A stretch of DNA of 64,000 nucleotides from assembly GCA_037349315.1 (NCBI GenBank), contig JBAIAC010000001.1, positions 2,728,001 to 2,792,000 of the forward strand, written 5' to 3'. Origin of the DNA: Chelydra serpentina. Lineage: Eukaryota > Chordata > Testudines > Chelydridae. Each line of letters begins with the position of its first letter. Within the stretch, counting starts at the first letter, position 1. This document shows, piece by piece, positions 47,346 through 58,002 of this stretch. The position numbers and the translations under genes were made by a program. The notes beneath the pieces are model-generated. The model was not told the DNA's origin. It worked only from the letters and a program-made list of their open reading frames with translations, and did no database searches.

Positions 47346-47767
47346 CTGTGTGGCCACATGGTTTAGAGGGAACTTAGCCCCTCACCCCCACATGTTGCCT
47401 CAGGAAGACTCAGCGCCAGGTACCAGGAGATGCAGGTCCATTCCTTGGGGCCCAGTCAGACCTGGAGGGTGGAGAGCACTGGGCAGGAAGCGTCGGGGTG
47501 GTCGGTCATTCCCCCTTGTGAAAAAGGTGTACAGGAGTGTATGTGTGTCACCTTTCCCCAGGTGAACCCTAAAACCTTAAAGTTAAGAAGGAATATAAAA
47601 GAATCCAACTACTCTATTTTTTTTAACAGGGGCTCAGTCAACTGAATGTTTGGTACTGCATAGTTCTGATTGATCGTTGTTGAACTCACTTGAATAAGAG
47701 TAATTTTACCAGGTGTCCCGTATTAAGCATAGGGAAATATGGTCACCCTACTGACAGTGCTCACTGA

Positions 47768-47964
47768 GGTGTGTCTACACTGCAATTAAAAACCCACAGC
47801 TGTCCTGTGCCAAATGAGTTGGGCTCAGGCTAAGGGGCTGTTTAATTGCAGTCTACACATTCAGGCTTGGACTGGAGCTTTATACGCTGCAATTAAACAG
47901 CCCCTTAGTTCAAGCCAGCTGGCAAGGGCCAGCCGTGGGTGTCTAATTGCAGTGTAGGCATACC
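47768..47964. mobile_element. Harbinger-like MITE with TGCAATTA ends
   Basis: The ends are GGTGTGTCTACACTGCAATTA and, on minus, GGTATGCCTACACTGCAATTA, near-perfect 21-bp inverted repeats. GGGGCTGTTTAATTGCAG and CTGCAATTAAACAGCCCC form an internal hairpin. Flanking triplets (TGA and TTG) do not match, so the target duplication has decayed. Confidence 0.75.
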
Positions 47965-48190
47965 TTGGGATGCTGATCACCCAAAGGGGGCAGGGAGGAT
48001 GCAGAACTATTGTTCTATCTGCTCTTTACCATTCAGAAGAGCTGGGGACAAAGAGAGAATACTATGCCTCCACGTACAGTTTAGCAGAAGCTTTGCCTCT
48101 CTCTCTGTAGCCTAGTAACTCTGGGAAGTATTTTGTTCTTTCTGGGGGTGAAACAGCTCCACGCTGTTCCCAATGCAGGGATGAGGCTAA

Positions 48191-49014
48191 GGGCTTGGCT
48201 ACACTTGCACTTTATACCACAATAAAGCCTCCTAGAGCGCTCTACCTTACTCGACGTCCACACTGGCAAGGCACGTAGAGCGCTCTAAGTCCCTGGCTGG
48301 AGCGCTCCTGGTACTCTACCTCCCCGAGAGGATTAACAGCTGTTGCGCATTGGATGAGATGCTCCAGTGTAAATGGCAAGTAACATTATTACGCACTGAT
48401 TGACCTCCGGAAGCTGTCCCATAATCTTTTTATCTGAGGCTGCTCTCTTGTTTTGTTTTGAAACAGCACTGCCGCATCTGGAATTCGGAACTCCGTTTTG
48501 GGGGTTGCTTATCAAAAAAACAAACACAGCTACTGTTTGCTTTGAATGAATGAGAGGGAGGCAGGGGGGCTCTGTTTGGAATGCTGACAGCAAACATTTG
48601 CTTGAAGAGAGAGGTGGTGGGGGGAGGGGGAAGGGTTGGGGTCCGTTTAGGCGAGCGGCTGCTTATCTGGTCTATAAGAAAAAAACAAACAGCTGCTGTT
48701 TGCTTTCAGTGAGTGAGAGAGAGGTGGAGGAGGGAGGGGTTGTGAACTTAGGAGATAGCGAGCTGACTGTGTGGGTACCCCAAAAACCCACTCTCTCTCC
48801 CCCCATGCTCCATGTCACACTCCACCCCACCCCCCCATTTTAAAAGCATGTTGCAGCCACTTGAACGCTGGGATAGCTGCTCAATACAGCTGCAAATGCT
48901 GCAAATGTGCGCCTGCAGCTGTGAGTGTGGACACGCTGCAGCGCTTTCTCTACTGCGCTTTCCGAAGGCTGGTTTAACTCAAAGCGCTCTACATCTGCAA
49001 GTGTAGCCACAGCC
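48191..49014. mobile_element. Non-autonomous Harbinger-type element, 824 bp
   Basis: The ends are GGGCTTGGCTACACTTGCA and, on minus, GGCTGTGGCTACACTTGCA. TAA flanks both sides (48188-48190 and 49015-49017). AGAGCGCTCTA palindromes recur near the left end, and AAAGCGCTCTACA lies near the right. There is no transposase frame. Confidence 0.88.
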
Positions 49015-49289
49015 TAAGACTCAAACTAGAGGCTTTGGACTGTGATCATATACTACTTCATCTAACCATAGAGAGAGACAAGGTGCAAGAGTATGTGTTC
49101 TCTCCTGCCTAGAGACATTACCAAGGCTTTTTCTTCACTGCCAAAAAAAAGTGTGTGTTTTTACCTTAGGACATACACAGGGTGTGGTAGTTTTTACTGC
49201 AAGGTAAGCACTATATCCCTACCTGTGGTTGACCTCACCTAGCTATCTCACAGTAAAAACTACACCACATTATCTCTAGAGATAGTCAG

Positions 49290-49567
49290 TGTCAAAGTCA
49301 GATTCAAGACTCACAAAATTTGTCAGACCACTCTGTTTATTAGCAAAGCGCTTTGCCAATGCACCCAGATATGTGAGTCCCAAGCAAAGGCACAAGCTAT
49401 CTTATATATACAGCTAAGAGGAGACAAGCTTAACATAAGGAACAGACAAATATACATACATATCTTATTTGCATACTTTTACCAATCTCCTAGCTCAGTA
49501 GGAGCTCTTAAACTCATTAGTTTAAGAGGACCCTTTGTCTCACACCTTAATGTTTCTCTTCCTGACA
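49290..49567 (-). mobile_element. LTR-like element, antisense
   Basis: On minus it runs TGTCAGGAAGAG ... TATATATAAGATAGC ... GCTAATAAACAGAGTGG ... GACTTTGACA. That is a TATA box, then a poly(A) signal about 75 bp on, in LTR order, between TG and CA. No matching target duplication was seen, so the ends may be a little off. Confidence 0.6.
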
Positions 49568-51745
49568 ACAAGCAGCATTTCTTTAATGAATTATAGTTAC
49601 AATATAATTCATTCTACTTTCACATCAGGAAACAGTATTCCTATCCCACAAACATCTGAAAGTTCAGAATTTTTCCTATCTCAGTCAGACAAAAAGTTGA
49701 AATCTTGAAAATATTTGTGAACTAAAAATATTTTTTTCTAATTTTGGGTCAATAGAAACATTTTTTTTCAGTTTTGACTTTTTACAGCCTAAATTTGTTG
49801 AACCTGCCCATTCCTTACAAATAGTTTTGGTTTTGATGAATTAGCATTTTTGACCAAAAAAAACCAGTTAGTCAAAAATTCCCATCTTGCTCTAATGTAA
49901 CATTAATGGAGCCCTTGAGATTCATGAACATGTGGTCAGCTTTGAGACTCAAGGCAACTAGAAGATGTACATATCACTTTCACCATTGGAAAAGTACCAT
50001 CTCCTCCTGGTTACTTTTGATTTTAAGACCAGGCAGTTTGGTTTATTTGTGGAGAATTACAATATTTTCCTGAACCCAAGAATAATATGTAAGAACATTT
50101 CTCATCCTTTTGATCATACATATGTTTAGTTAGGTAAATTTGTTTGATCCCATGTACCTTTAGATGAATGCAAGTTTTTATATTTTACATTGTTTTAAAT
50201 GTCTATTTTGCCTTTAAAACAGTCATTCAATTCCATATACAATGGGTCAAACTGTCAGCTGGGGCAATTTGGTGCTGCCATAATTTCCATCCACTGAGGA
50301 GCTGGCCAAAAACAAAAACTAAATATGGACAAGCAACAAAAAAGTAAAACTAAGTTAGAGACTGCTAAATCACTTCTGTCTCTACTGCATGTCTTTAGTA
50401 ATCTCATGCACCTTTCATTTAAACATCTGTCTTCCTTAAATTGATAAATTCTTCCCCTATCACATATTTGAATATACTTTATATATGTTTTCTATATTTC
50501 TTCTGCTTCAGCCTCATAAGGTATGCAAGAGAGAACACCTCTTTCAATATTTATAATGTTGTTAAGTCTATTTAAGGTTTGTTCTATTCCCCCCTCCACC
50601 CCCCATTTTGGGGACATTAAACTTCTATTCATGTTTTATTCTTTAGTCTTTCATGTCCCTGCAAGCTGATTACAAAATCAGTTAGTCACAGGAGATAAAC
50701 CCTCTTTATAGTGAGGAAAGAGCGAGAAGGTGTGTGTTTGTTTGTTATTTGGAAGTTCTTACCTGATGGTAGGATTTAAAGTGCCAACTGATTACTCAGC
50801 GATTCCCCATAAATAAACAGTCATCTGTTCTTTAAATCAAAGGTAGGCTGTTTTCATTGTACATTACATATTTCAAGTATGTAACAAATTATAAACATGG
50901 GATGTTGATGCTTCCTGCCCTTAGTCTGTATTATTCTGATCTGCATGTAGCTTTAGGTGAGGAAAGTGTCAGATCTCAGTCTATCCGGCCCTAGAATGTA
51001 GTGGCCCATTTACACAGGAATTCTGGATCACAAAACAGTGAGAGCTTTGTTTTAGATTGTTGCTCCCTTGCGCTTCCGAAGTTAAGAGGTTAAAATAATC
51101 TCCTGTTTCTTTGTTTCTGACAGCATGATTCCAAAGGCTGTGAAGTCCATCTGTGGTAAAGCACTTAGCCACAGGCAATATGGTCTTGTTGTTTTTTACA
51201 CTGCTTAGATACTCCACAAGAGTGATAATAAGATTAGCTCCAAGAAACTAAACATTTGACCCCGGTCTTTGTTGCAATGTTTTATTCACTGGGGAAGTGT
51301 TAATTATACAACTAGATCCAGTAGTTTTTAAAAGCTTAAGTGCCAAAGGAAGTTGTATCTTCTCCAGGGGAAGCTTCTGCCCTTGGATAAACATACACAG
51401 TTCTGCCATTGAAATAAATGGCATGAGAAGAATTTGGCCTCTAGCGAGTATGTTTTGGGCTATAAGGGAATATGCTCTTATGTTGAAGGATGAGTGTAAG
51501 CTAATGTCAGTGTTACATGTCCCCTCAGTGTATAAGTTACCACATACTGAGTTAATCTAATTTCAATGAAGCTTTTCCTTTTTTCCTTCTTTATTCTGGG
51601 AATTTAACATAAAATAACAGTTTATTACAATTTTATTAGAAGAACGTGTTTTCAAATGTTGTCCAATTATTTTTAGAGAGAAAGATCTGAGAGATACATT
51701 GTAGGTCGGATTCTCAGTTCAGGTACCCTAGTGAAATAGAGTACG
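49568..51745. other. Single-copy AT-rich DNA, no gene seen
   Basis: No domain, RNA gene or element recognised. Confidence 0.5.
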
Positions 51746-51905
51746 CAGTGCTTAATTTGTGCCAGGGCTTGCCTGGGCTGAGCTCTGGCACCTCAAGGCT
51801 TGGCAATTCATTGTCCTGGCACATCTGGGCTTGCTGCTATGAATGTAAAAAAAAAAAAAAATTTGCTTGAGCCCCGGCACCTCTTTCATTACAAATTAAG
51901 CACTG
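51746..51905. mobile_element. hAT MITE with 15-bp perfect inverted ends
   Basis: CAGTGCTTAATTTGT opens the element and its exact reverse complement closes it. The flanking 8-mers AGAGTACG and AAAGTAGG match at 6 of 8, a decayed duplication. Inside, GTGCCAGGGCTTG and CAAGCCCCGGCAC-like arms extend the pairing, around an A-run. Length is 160 bp, with no coding frame. Confidence 0.85.
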
Positions 51906-52509
51906 AAAGTAGGGAATCAGTTCTGATATATACCTGAAGGGTGACATCAGCTACTTCCATTCTGTGCCAACACCACTACATAACAGTACAAGCAAATGAA
52001 AAAGTATTTCCTTTATTTTCATCGCTACTATCAGAAGTACCCAACAAAATGTAGGGGCACTGGAGCCGTAAGGAACGTATTTCACTTTCTCAAATATATA
52101 TGCCCAAGTTTGGTGCATTCTCCAGTAACAGAAGAGTGCTGAAAACACTGGCTGAAAAAAACCATGATTTTTCTGTTCTCCTGTTTCTGATTACTACAGT
52201 GTCACCAACTTTCACAGTTCCATTGCGAGTCTCATGGTATTTGGTGTTTTTCCTTAAAGCCTCAGCTCCTGGAGTCAGGTGATTACATGAGAATATCAGA
52301 TTTGAAAAAAGCTTGGGTTTTTAAATCTGTTCTATGTGAATCTCAGACCAAGTTTGTCAAAAAGAATAACTAAAGTTCATCAGCTTTTCAAGTGTCTAGA
52401 TGCACCTTCCCCCATTCTTGTCTACATTGAAAATACATTATCTTACAAATCCTGAAATTATGCCCATGAGTCATTAGTTATAAGCTACTTTTTGAAAAAG
52501 TAGATTTAA
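51906..52509. other. Single-copy DNA, no gene seen
   Basis: No recognised feature. Confidence 0.4.
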
Positions 52510-53058
52510 ACCGTCTTGTTATGCAATGTTGGGTTTGACCCTATGCCCGATATTCTTCATAGAGATATGCTTATGATCTGAATATGGCATAACTAAGATG
52601 TGTTTTAGGGTGAGAATTTGCTATTATTAACCAGTTAATTTAGTGGATTAAGTTTAGTTTGCATGTTTTGTTTTATTTGCTCAGTAATCTACTTTGATCT
52701 GTTTGCTATCCCTTATAATCACTTAACATTTATCCTTTGTAGTTAATAAACTTGTTTTGTTTTCTAAAACCCAGTTTGTGCAATTCATAACTTGGTGTGG
52801 GGGTGGGGTGCAAAAGCTGTGCATATCTTCCTTCACTTTGAGGGAGGGAGCAAATTTCATGAGCTTATGCCTTCCCATGCAGAGCTGATTGCAGACTCTG
52901 TGTGATTCTACACTTGGCTATGTCCCTACCTGTGTGTGTGTGTGTGCTGGAAGAGGCCGGAGAGCCTGGCTCAGCAAAACAGTGTAAGGGAGCAGGCAGG
53001 CTCAGTGAAACCCCAGTCATCAGGTGGCACCCTGGAAGGGGGGTCCAACCTGTCACAC
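52510..53058 (+). mobile_element. Gypsy LTR fragment, sense, with internal deletion
   Basis: The first 95 bp (ATTCTTCATAGAGATATGC, ATAACTAAGATGTGTTTTAG) match the 5' part of the LTR family at 19.1 kb and the antisense piece at 55.5 kb. The sequence then jumps to the LTR 3' part, including GGAGCAAATTTCATGAGC and CAACCTGTCACA. Right after the CACA end comes CTGGCGCAGCAAGCAGAG, a likely primer-binding site, and then internal sequence. Confidence 0.7.
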
Positions 53059-53159
53059 TGGCGCAGCAAGCAGAGTCATATGCACAGCTTATTGTTCTGA
53101 GACTGGTGGTGATTTGAAGTGTGTTGGCTAGAGAACAGACAAAGTGGTTACTGGTTTGT

Positions 53160-53630
53160 TATTTTCTGTTTGTTTATTTAGGGCGAGGGAGAGATTGATG
53201 GACAGATACTGGTGCAGAAATTTCTGTGATCAGGAGAGACCTTGTTCAGGATAAAGGCATACTGCCAGGACAGATGGCAGAGTTTTTGTTAGTAGGAGGT
53301 TACAAAATCCTTGTGCCTTTGCCTAAAGTGCATATGGAAACTGAGAATTTGCAAATTGAATTAACAGTTGCTGCTTTTTGCCATAATCCAACCCAAATGT
53401 TATTGGGGAACAACTTTTTAAATGTGGCTCAGGCTGTCCAGGGGTCTGTCAGCAGCAAGGAGGAATCTTGTGCTAAAGTGCCAGAGGGAAAGAGTAAAGT
53501 CACAGAAACTGCTGGGAAAATGGAAGAGTGTCTCTTTAATCCCTCTGCAGCAGTGAAAAGCAGTCTGTTGCCAGGGGTGGGCGTGGTTGAGACCAGCTCT
53601 TACCCAGTGGCTAAAGACAGGCTTTTCTGA
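53160..53630 (+). pseudogene. Gypsy-type aspartic protease remnant
   Basis: Reading from 53205, DTGAEISVIRRDLV carries the DTG active site of retroviral/gypsy proteases. The flap-like stretch and LLGNNFL (about 53401-53430) give the usual second half (ILGxD-type). The frame is open to 53630. Gag, reverse transcriptase and integrase are not found nearby, so this is a protease island left in a deleted element. The LTR and primer site stand only about 150 bp upstream, which means gag was lost. Confidence 0.75.
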
Positions 53631-53689
53631 AGGCAGGAAGGGATGGTTTTGCCTGTCTGTGTGAAGACTGTCCAGGTTGCTGGCTGCCA

Positions 53690-54340
53690 GCTAATTAAAG
53701 CCAAGAAAGGGACAGACCTCACTCTAGAATGCATAGGGAGATGTGTCCTAGAGGGAAGCCCAGAGGAGGGTGGTGGAATCCTAGAGACCACTGCAGTGGG
53801 TGAGGTTCCAGGGCTATGTAACTGGAGGCAAACCCAATTCAAAGAGGGAGGAGGGCACAAAGTTTACCAGTGAAAGGTCTGTTCTGGCTGTTGGCAGTGA
53901 GCCCACAGCTGAACAGGGGATAGACCCCACTCTAGAGAACACAGAGGTGTGTACCTTAGAGGGGGGCCCAGAGAACGAGGTTAAGAAGGGAGGTGGGTGA
54001 GTACAGGGAGGTCCCCGCACTGATTTCATGGGAGTGTTTGCCCAGGAGAGATTTGCCAGAGAGAACTGTGTAACTGACCTCCTGGAGGGAAGCAATCACA
54101 CAACTGGCCTCTTGGGAACAGAGAGGGCGGGGACAGAGGGCACCCCAATCCAGATCCCACTTTTGCAAAATGTTGTTCCTGATGTACCTGTGAAAACTAA
54201 CTCTGTCTCTTTAAGGCAGGATGAGGGTCTTTCTAAGAACTGGTATGTCAGTGAAAATACTATTGACTCACGCGACAAAGGGGAGGAGGCAGCCTTTTCT
54301 CAGGCAAGTAAACTTCCCCCAACAGCTAAGCATAGGTAGC
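53690..54340 (+). pseudogene. Gypsy post-protease linker with duplicated unit
   Basis: Two coding-like units, TDLTLECIGRCVLEGSPEE (53719 on) and IDPTLENTEVCTLEGGPENE (53923 on), are about 204 bp apart and clearly related. A third frame (54028-54339) continues as an acidic, Ser/Thr-rich region. It looks like the linker between protease and the next pol domain, but I recognise no enzyme motif. Confidence 0.45.
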
Positions 54341-55261
54341 TGAGTAATGGGAGTGAGAACCACAAAGAAATCCCGGGAAGGAGGGTGGATTCTTTGCATG
54401 GGCTTAGCTCTGGAAATGAAATGCAACTCCACAGGGGAAGGGCAAGGTCTTCTTACAGCCTTTCCTCCCCAACGCCCCAAAGACATACATACATAAACTA
54501 AAAACCTTTACTAAAGGAAAGAAGGTGTGGTTATGATAATCCTACTTTAAAGTACCTCCATGTCATGAATTTGCTGGTAATTCTATGTCTCTTTATACAC
54601 AATCTATGGATTGTAACAAAGAATTTGGTACTGATGGTAAATCCTTTAAAAATGTGTAACATGCATGATTTTTGGAAGAAACTTTTGTACGGGCTAGGAG
54701 TGGTAACAAGGAAGTTCTATAAGAATACTGCTTCTCAGCTTGTACCTGTAAATAGGCTTAGAGTGTGGCACAGCAGAGAAAGCATAACCAATCTAGACTG
54801 CTATTTGGAAGGGGAAACTAAGGTACACTGCCTTATGGCATTGGTGGATAAATGCCAAGACACCTACACTTTAAAGGTATTAATTTCAACTAGCAAATTC
54901 TCACCCTGAATGTTGTTTTGTGCAGGTTGCAGAGTTTCTTGAAGGTAAACTGCACTGCTTGCAGCTTAAATCTACAGGTATTCCTTTCACAGGCTAGCCC
55001 TTTCTTGCCTGGGCTCAGCCCTTGTCTTCCCCCTTCCCCGCTCCAGCTTAGTTCCTTTGTTTCTTCAGGTATTTTCAGCAGTCTTCCTTCTTGGATGGGG
55101 AGGCAGTGGAGAAGAACCAAGATTAACTTACTCCCCAGCCTTAAATAGGATTTGCATATGGCGGGAATCCTTTGTTTACCAGTTTGACCCCCACCCCCTC
55201 TTAGTGGAAAAACACTAGAAGTTCAAGAGGGTGTCCAGTACCAGGTGACATGATCACTGGA
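54341..55261. other. Element-internal or single-copy DNA, no motif seen
   Basis: It lies between the gypsy linker and the antisense LTR piece. An open frame at 54565-54909 has no recognisable domain. It could be remnant internal sequence. Confidence 0.35.
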
Positions 55262-55610
55262 TCCTGCAGTTTCAAAGTAGCATCCCAAGAAACTTCTCAG
55301 GAAGGAGGGAGATTAGCATTTTCATAGTCCTATTGTCCTTCCTAATGGCCCATACAGGCATACTGTCTGGTGGGTATTCCCCAAGTGTAAACACAGTTGT
55401 AATTGTTACATAGTCAATATTCCTAACTTCAGATACAGAAATGATACATGCATACAAATAGGATAATCATATTCAGTAAATCATAACCTTTCCAATGATA
55501 CCTCACATGACCCATCTTGCATAAAACATATCTTAGTTATGCTATATTCATATCATAAGCATATCTTTATGAAGATTATGGGGCTAGGTCGCAGGGTTCT
55601 TTTATTCTTG
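55262..55610 (-). mobile_element. Gypsy LTR fragment, antisense
   Basis: On minus it reads CTTCATAAAGATATGCTTATG, then ATAACTAAGATATGTTTTATG, then GATTTACTGAATATGATTATCC and TATCATTTCTGTATCTGAAGTT, in the same order as LTRs at 19.1 and 33.6 kb. It holds the 5' part of the LTR and lacks the 3' part. It is inverted relative to 52510-53058. Confidence 0.78.
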
Positions 55611-56400
55611 GATACTAGTGAGAACCTATTGATACTTCTCCCCAACAAGGCTGATAGCCACTTCTTCACTTAATTGCTTCAGTTGTTTTCTCCACCTTGC
55701 GAATCAGATCTATTGCAGCTATGTCAAGCAATGAAACTGGCTCACTAAATGATGTGCTTTAGGTTTTTAGTACCATTAACATATGTATACATTTACTAGA
55801 AATTAGATGCATTCTGTGGTTACTTGGTTAGAGGCACATGCCTGAAACAGACAGCCTTTTGTGATGCTAGAGCCATCAAGATCTGGTAAACTCAAGTGAT
55901 GCTCAGAGGCTCTCTCCTAAAGTTGCATGCAGTAGTAAGTGGAATGATCACTAGCCCAGACTCCTTCTTCCCTTATATGTCTGTATGGGTATGTTTTCAT
56001 TACAGAGTTAGCCCAAGCTCTTACTTGTGTGCTGCATCTCTACTCCTCACCACCGCCAGTTCACACATAAAACCCTCTCACCTAAGTTAAGTGGTGCTTT
56101 CAAACTAGGTTTCGTGCCATAGCTGAGGGCGTGTATTAGAGCCCAGGTTCCACTTTCACTCAGGTTGGTATTCCATCCACTTTGCAGTGAGAACACAGGC
56201 TGAATCACTCAAGTGCTGATAGATCTCCAGTGCCTTCTCACTATTCCCCCTGTGTGCCCAGAATGACAGACAAGTGGCTCAGCATACTGGAGTGTTAAGA
56301 ACCACAAGGTCTGGCCCCAGAAGTTCTGTGACACACACAAGGGAGTATGTTATCAGTAAGGACACAGGGACTCAGGTGTGACTTTGTGGTGTGGCTGCTA
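55611..56400. other. Single-copy DNA, no gene seen
   Basis: No recognised feature. Confidence 0.4.
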
Positions 56401-56745
56401 CATAGGTGCCGACTCCGTGGGTGCTCTGGGGCTGGAGCAGCCACGGGGAAAAATTGGTGGGTGCAGAGCACCCACCGGCAGCTCCCCACCAGCCCCCCCC
56501 GCCCAGCTCACCTCCGCCTCCCCTGAGCGCACTGCCGCTGCTCCGCTTCTCCTCCCTCCCTCCCAGGCTTGCCGCCAAACAGCTGTTTCCCGCGGCAAGC
56601 CTGGGAGGGAGCGGGGAGGAGGGAAAATGTGGCGCGCCCAGGGGAGGAGGTGGAGCTGGGGATTTGGGGAAGGGGTTGGAATGGGGGTGGGGAAGGGCTG
56701 GGGGAGAGCGAGCACCTACCGGCGCTGGGTAAAGTCGGCGTCTAT
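56401..56745. mobile_element. hAT-type MITE, CATAGRYGCCGACT ends
   Basis: The ends are CATAGGTGCCGACTCC and, on minus, CATAGACGCCGACTTT. The flanking 8-mers GGCTGCTA and GGCTGCTC match at 7 of 8. Internal arms GGTGGGTGCAGAGCACCCACC and GCTTGCCG/CGGCAAGC form hairpins. It is GC-rich, and both strands give artefact open frames. Confidence 0.78.
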
Positions 56746-57354
56746 GGCTGCTCATACCTGGGGTAGGCTAATTACCAGTGTTAACTGATCACCAGAGTTA
56801 ACTCTGCAGTGAAGACATACCATTAATACAGTTCTGAAGGCAAAAGCAAACAGCATTTGGCAGCAAGGATTTTGAATGACCATGTCTTTAAGGAATTCAG
56901 TTTGCAAACCACAAACTGATGTGTAGCACACCCAACTGACATCTCTACCTCGCCGTTTTTTTCCTGTCCATTAAACATAGACATTTTGGGGTTCATTTTC
57001 CCAAATTATGGGTCTAAATGATATCACATCACAGCTTTATCAAAAGGCTGGTGTCAGCTTCTGACAAACTGGCAACCCGGGAGGAAGATTTCTTGGACAG
57101 CATCTCTGTTCAAATGCTGTGGAAGCTGAGCAGAAATGGAACAGGCAAACATGGTTAAAAATGCAGTGCCAAACAAGGGAGGAAGTAGACAAAACAGTAC
57201 AGCCCAAGTAGAATAGTGGGATAGAATTGGAAGACTAACAGCATCCATGTTTAATTAGCCTGTGTTTTCATTTCAAAGTAGGTGGGTTGCCACCTCAGGC
57301 TGAAGGGAAATCCAAGCTCAAAGCCTATACCCTACGATGGGCCTGTTAGCCTGA

Positions 57355-57636
57355 GGGCTTGTCTTCACTACCCGCCGGATCGGCGGGTAGCAATCGATCT
57401 ATCGGGGATCGATTTTTCGCGTCTCATTAAGACGCGCTTAATCGATCCCCGATCGCGCTCCCCGTTGGCTCCGGAAATCCACGTCATCAAGCAGAGTCGA
57501 CGGGGGAGCTGCAGCGATCGACTCGCCGCCGTCTTCATGGTCAGGTAAGCCGATTACGATACGCCGACTTCAGCTACATTATTCACGTAGCTGAAGCTGC
57601 GTATCGTAGATCGACCCCCCTTCCCTAGTGTAGCCC
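57355..57636 (-). mobile_element. Harbinger-type palindromic MITE, copy 3, inverted
   Basis: It carries the same features as copies 1 and 2 in reverse order: the GGGATCGATTTTTCGCG / CTTAATCGATCCCC hairpin first, then GTCGACGGGGGAGC, then CTTCAGCTAC / GTAGCTGAAG. The ends GGGCTTGTCTTCACTA and TAGTGTAGCCC match in part. Flanking triplets TGA and TGG are an imperfect duplication. Confidence 0.85.
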
Positions 57637-57751
57637 TGGGCTGAGTGTGAAGCACCCTCAAGCTCAAGTTTGAAGTTTTTCTGCATGGATGGAAGGGGTC
57701 ATTAGGAAGAACAACCAGGCTATAGCCTGAGCTAATCCTGTAGTGAAGAAC

Positions 57752-58002
57752 TACCTCCGGGATCGGCAACCTTTGGCATGCAGCCCATCAGGGTAATCTG
57801 CTGGCGGGCCATGAGAGATTTTGTTTATGTTGACCATCCACAGGCGTGGCCCCCCACAGCTCCCAGTGACCATGGTTCTCCATTCCCAGCCAAGGGGAGC
57901 TCCGGGGGGATGTGCCTGTGAACAGTCAACGTAAACAAAATGTCTTGTGACTCGCCAGCAGATTACCCCGATGGGCCGCATGCCAAAGGTTGCTGACCTC
58001 TG
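57752..58002. mobile_element. hAT MITE, CGGCAACCTTTGGCATGC ends
   Basis: GGCAACCTTTGGCATGCAGCC on the left has its complement GGGCCGCATGCCAAAGGTTGC on the right. ATTTTGTTTA and TAAACAAAAT extend the inverted match inward, so most of the 250 bp folds as a long imperfect palindrome. A clear target duplication was not found. The family type is from general resemblance to hAT ends. Confidence 0.75.

Noticed and set aside
54565..54909. Possible host or viral gene of 114 codons
   Set aside because: No domain or motif was recognised and the frame lies inside a rearranged gypsy remnant.
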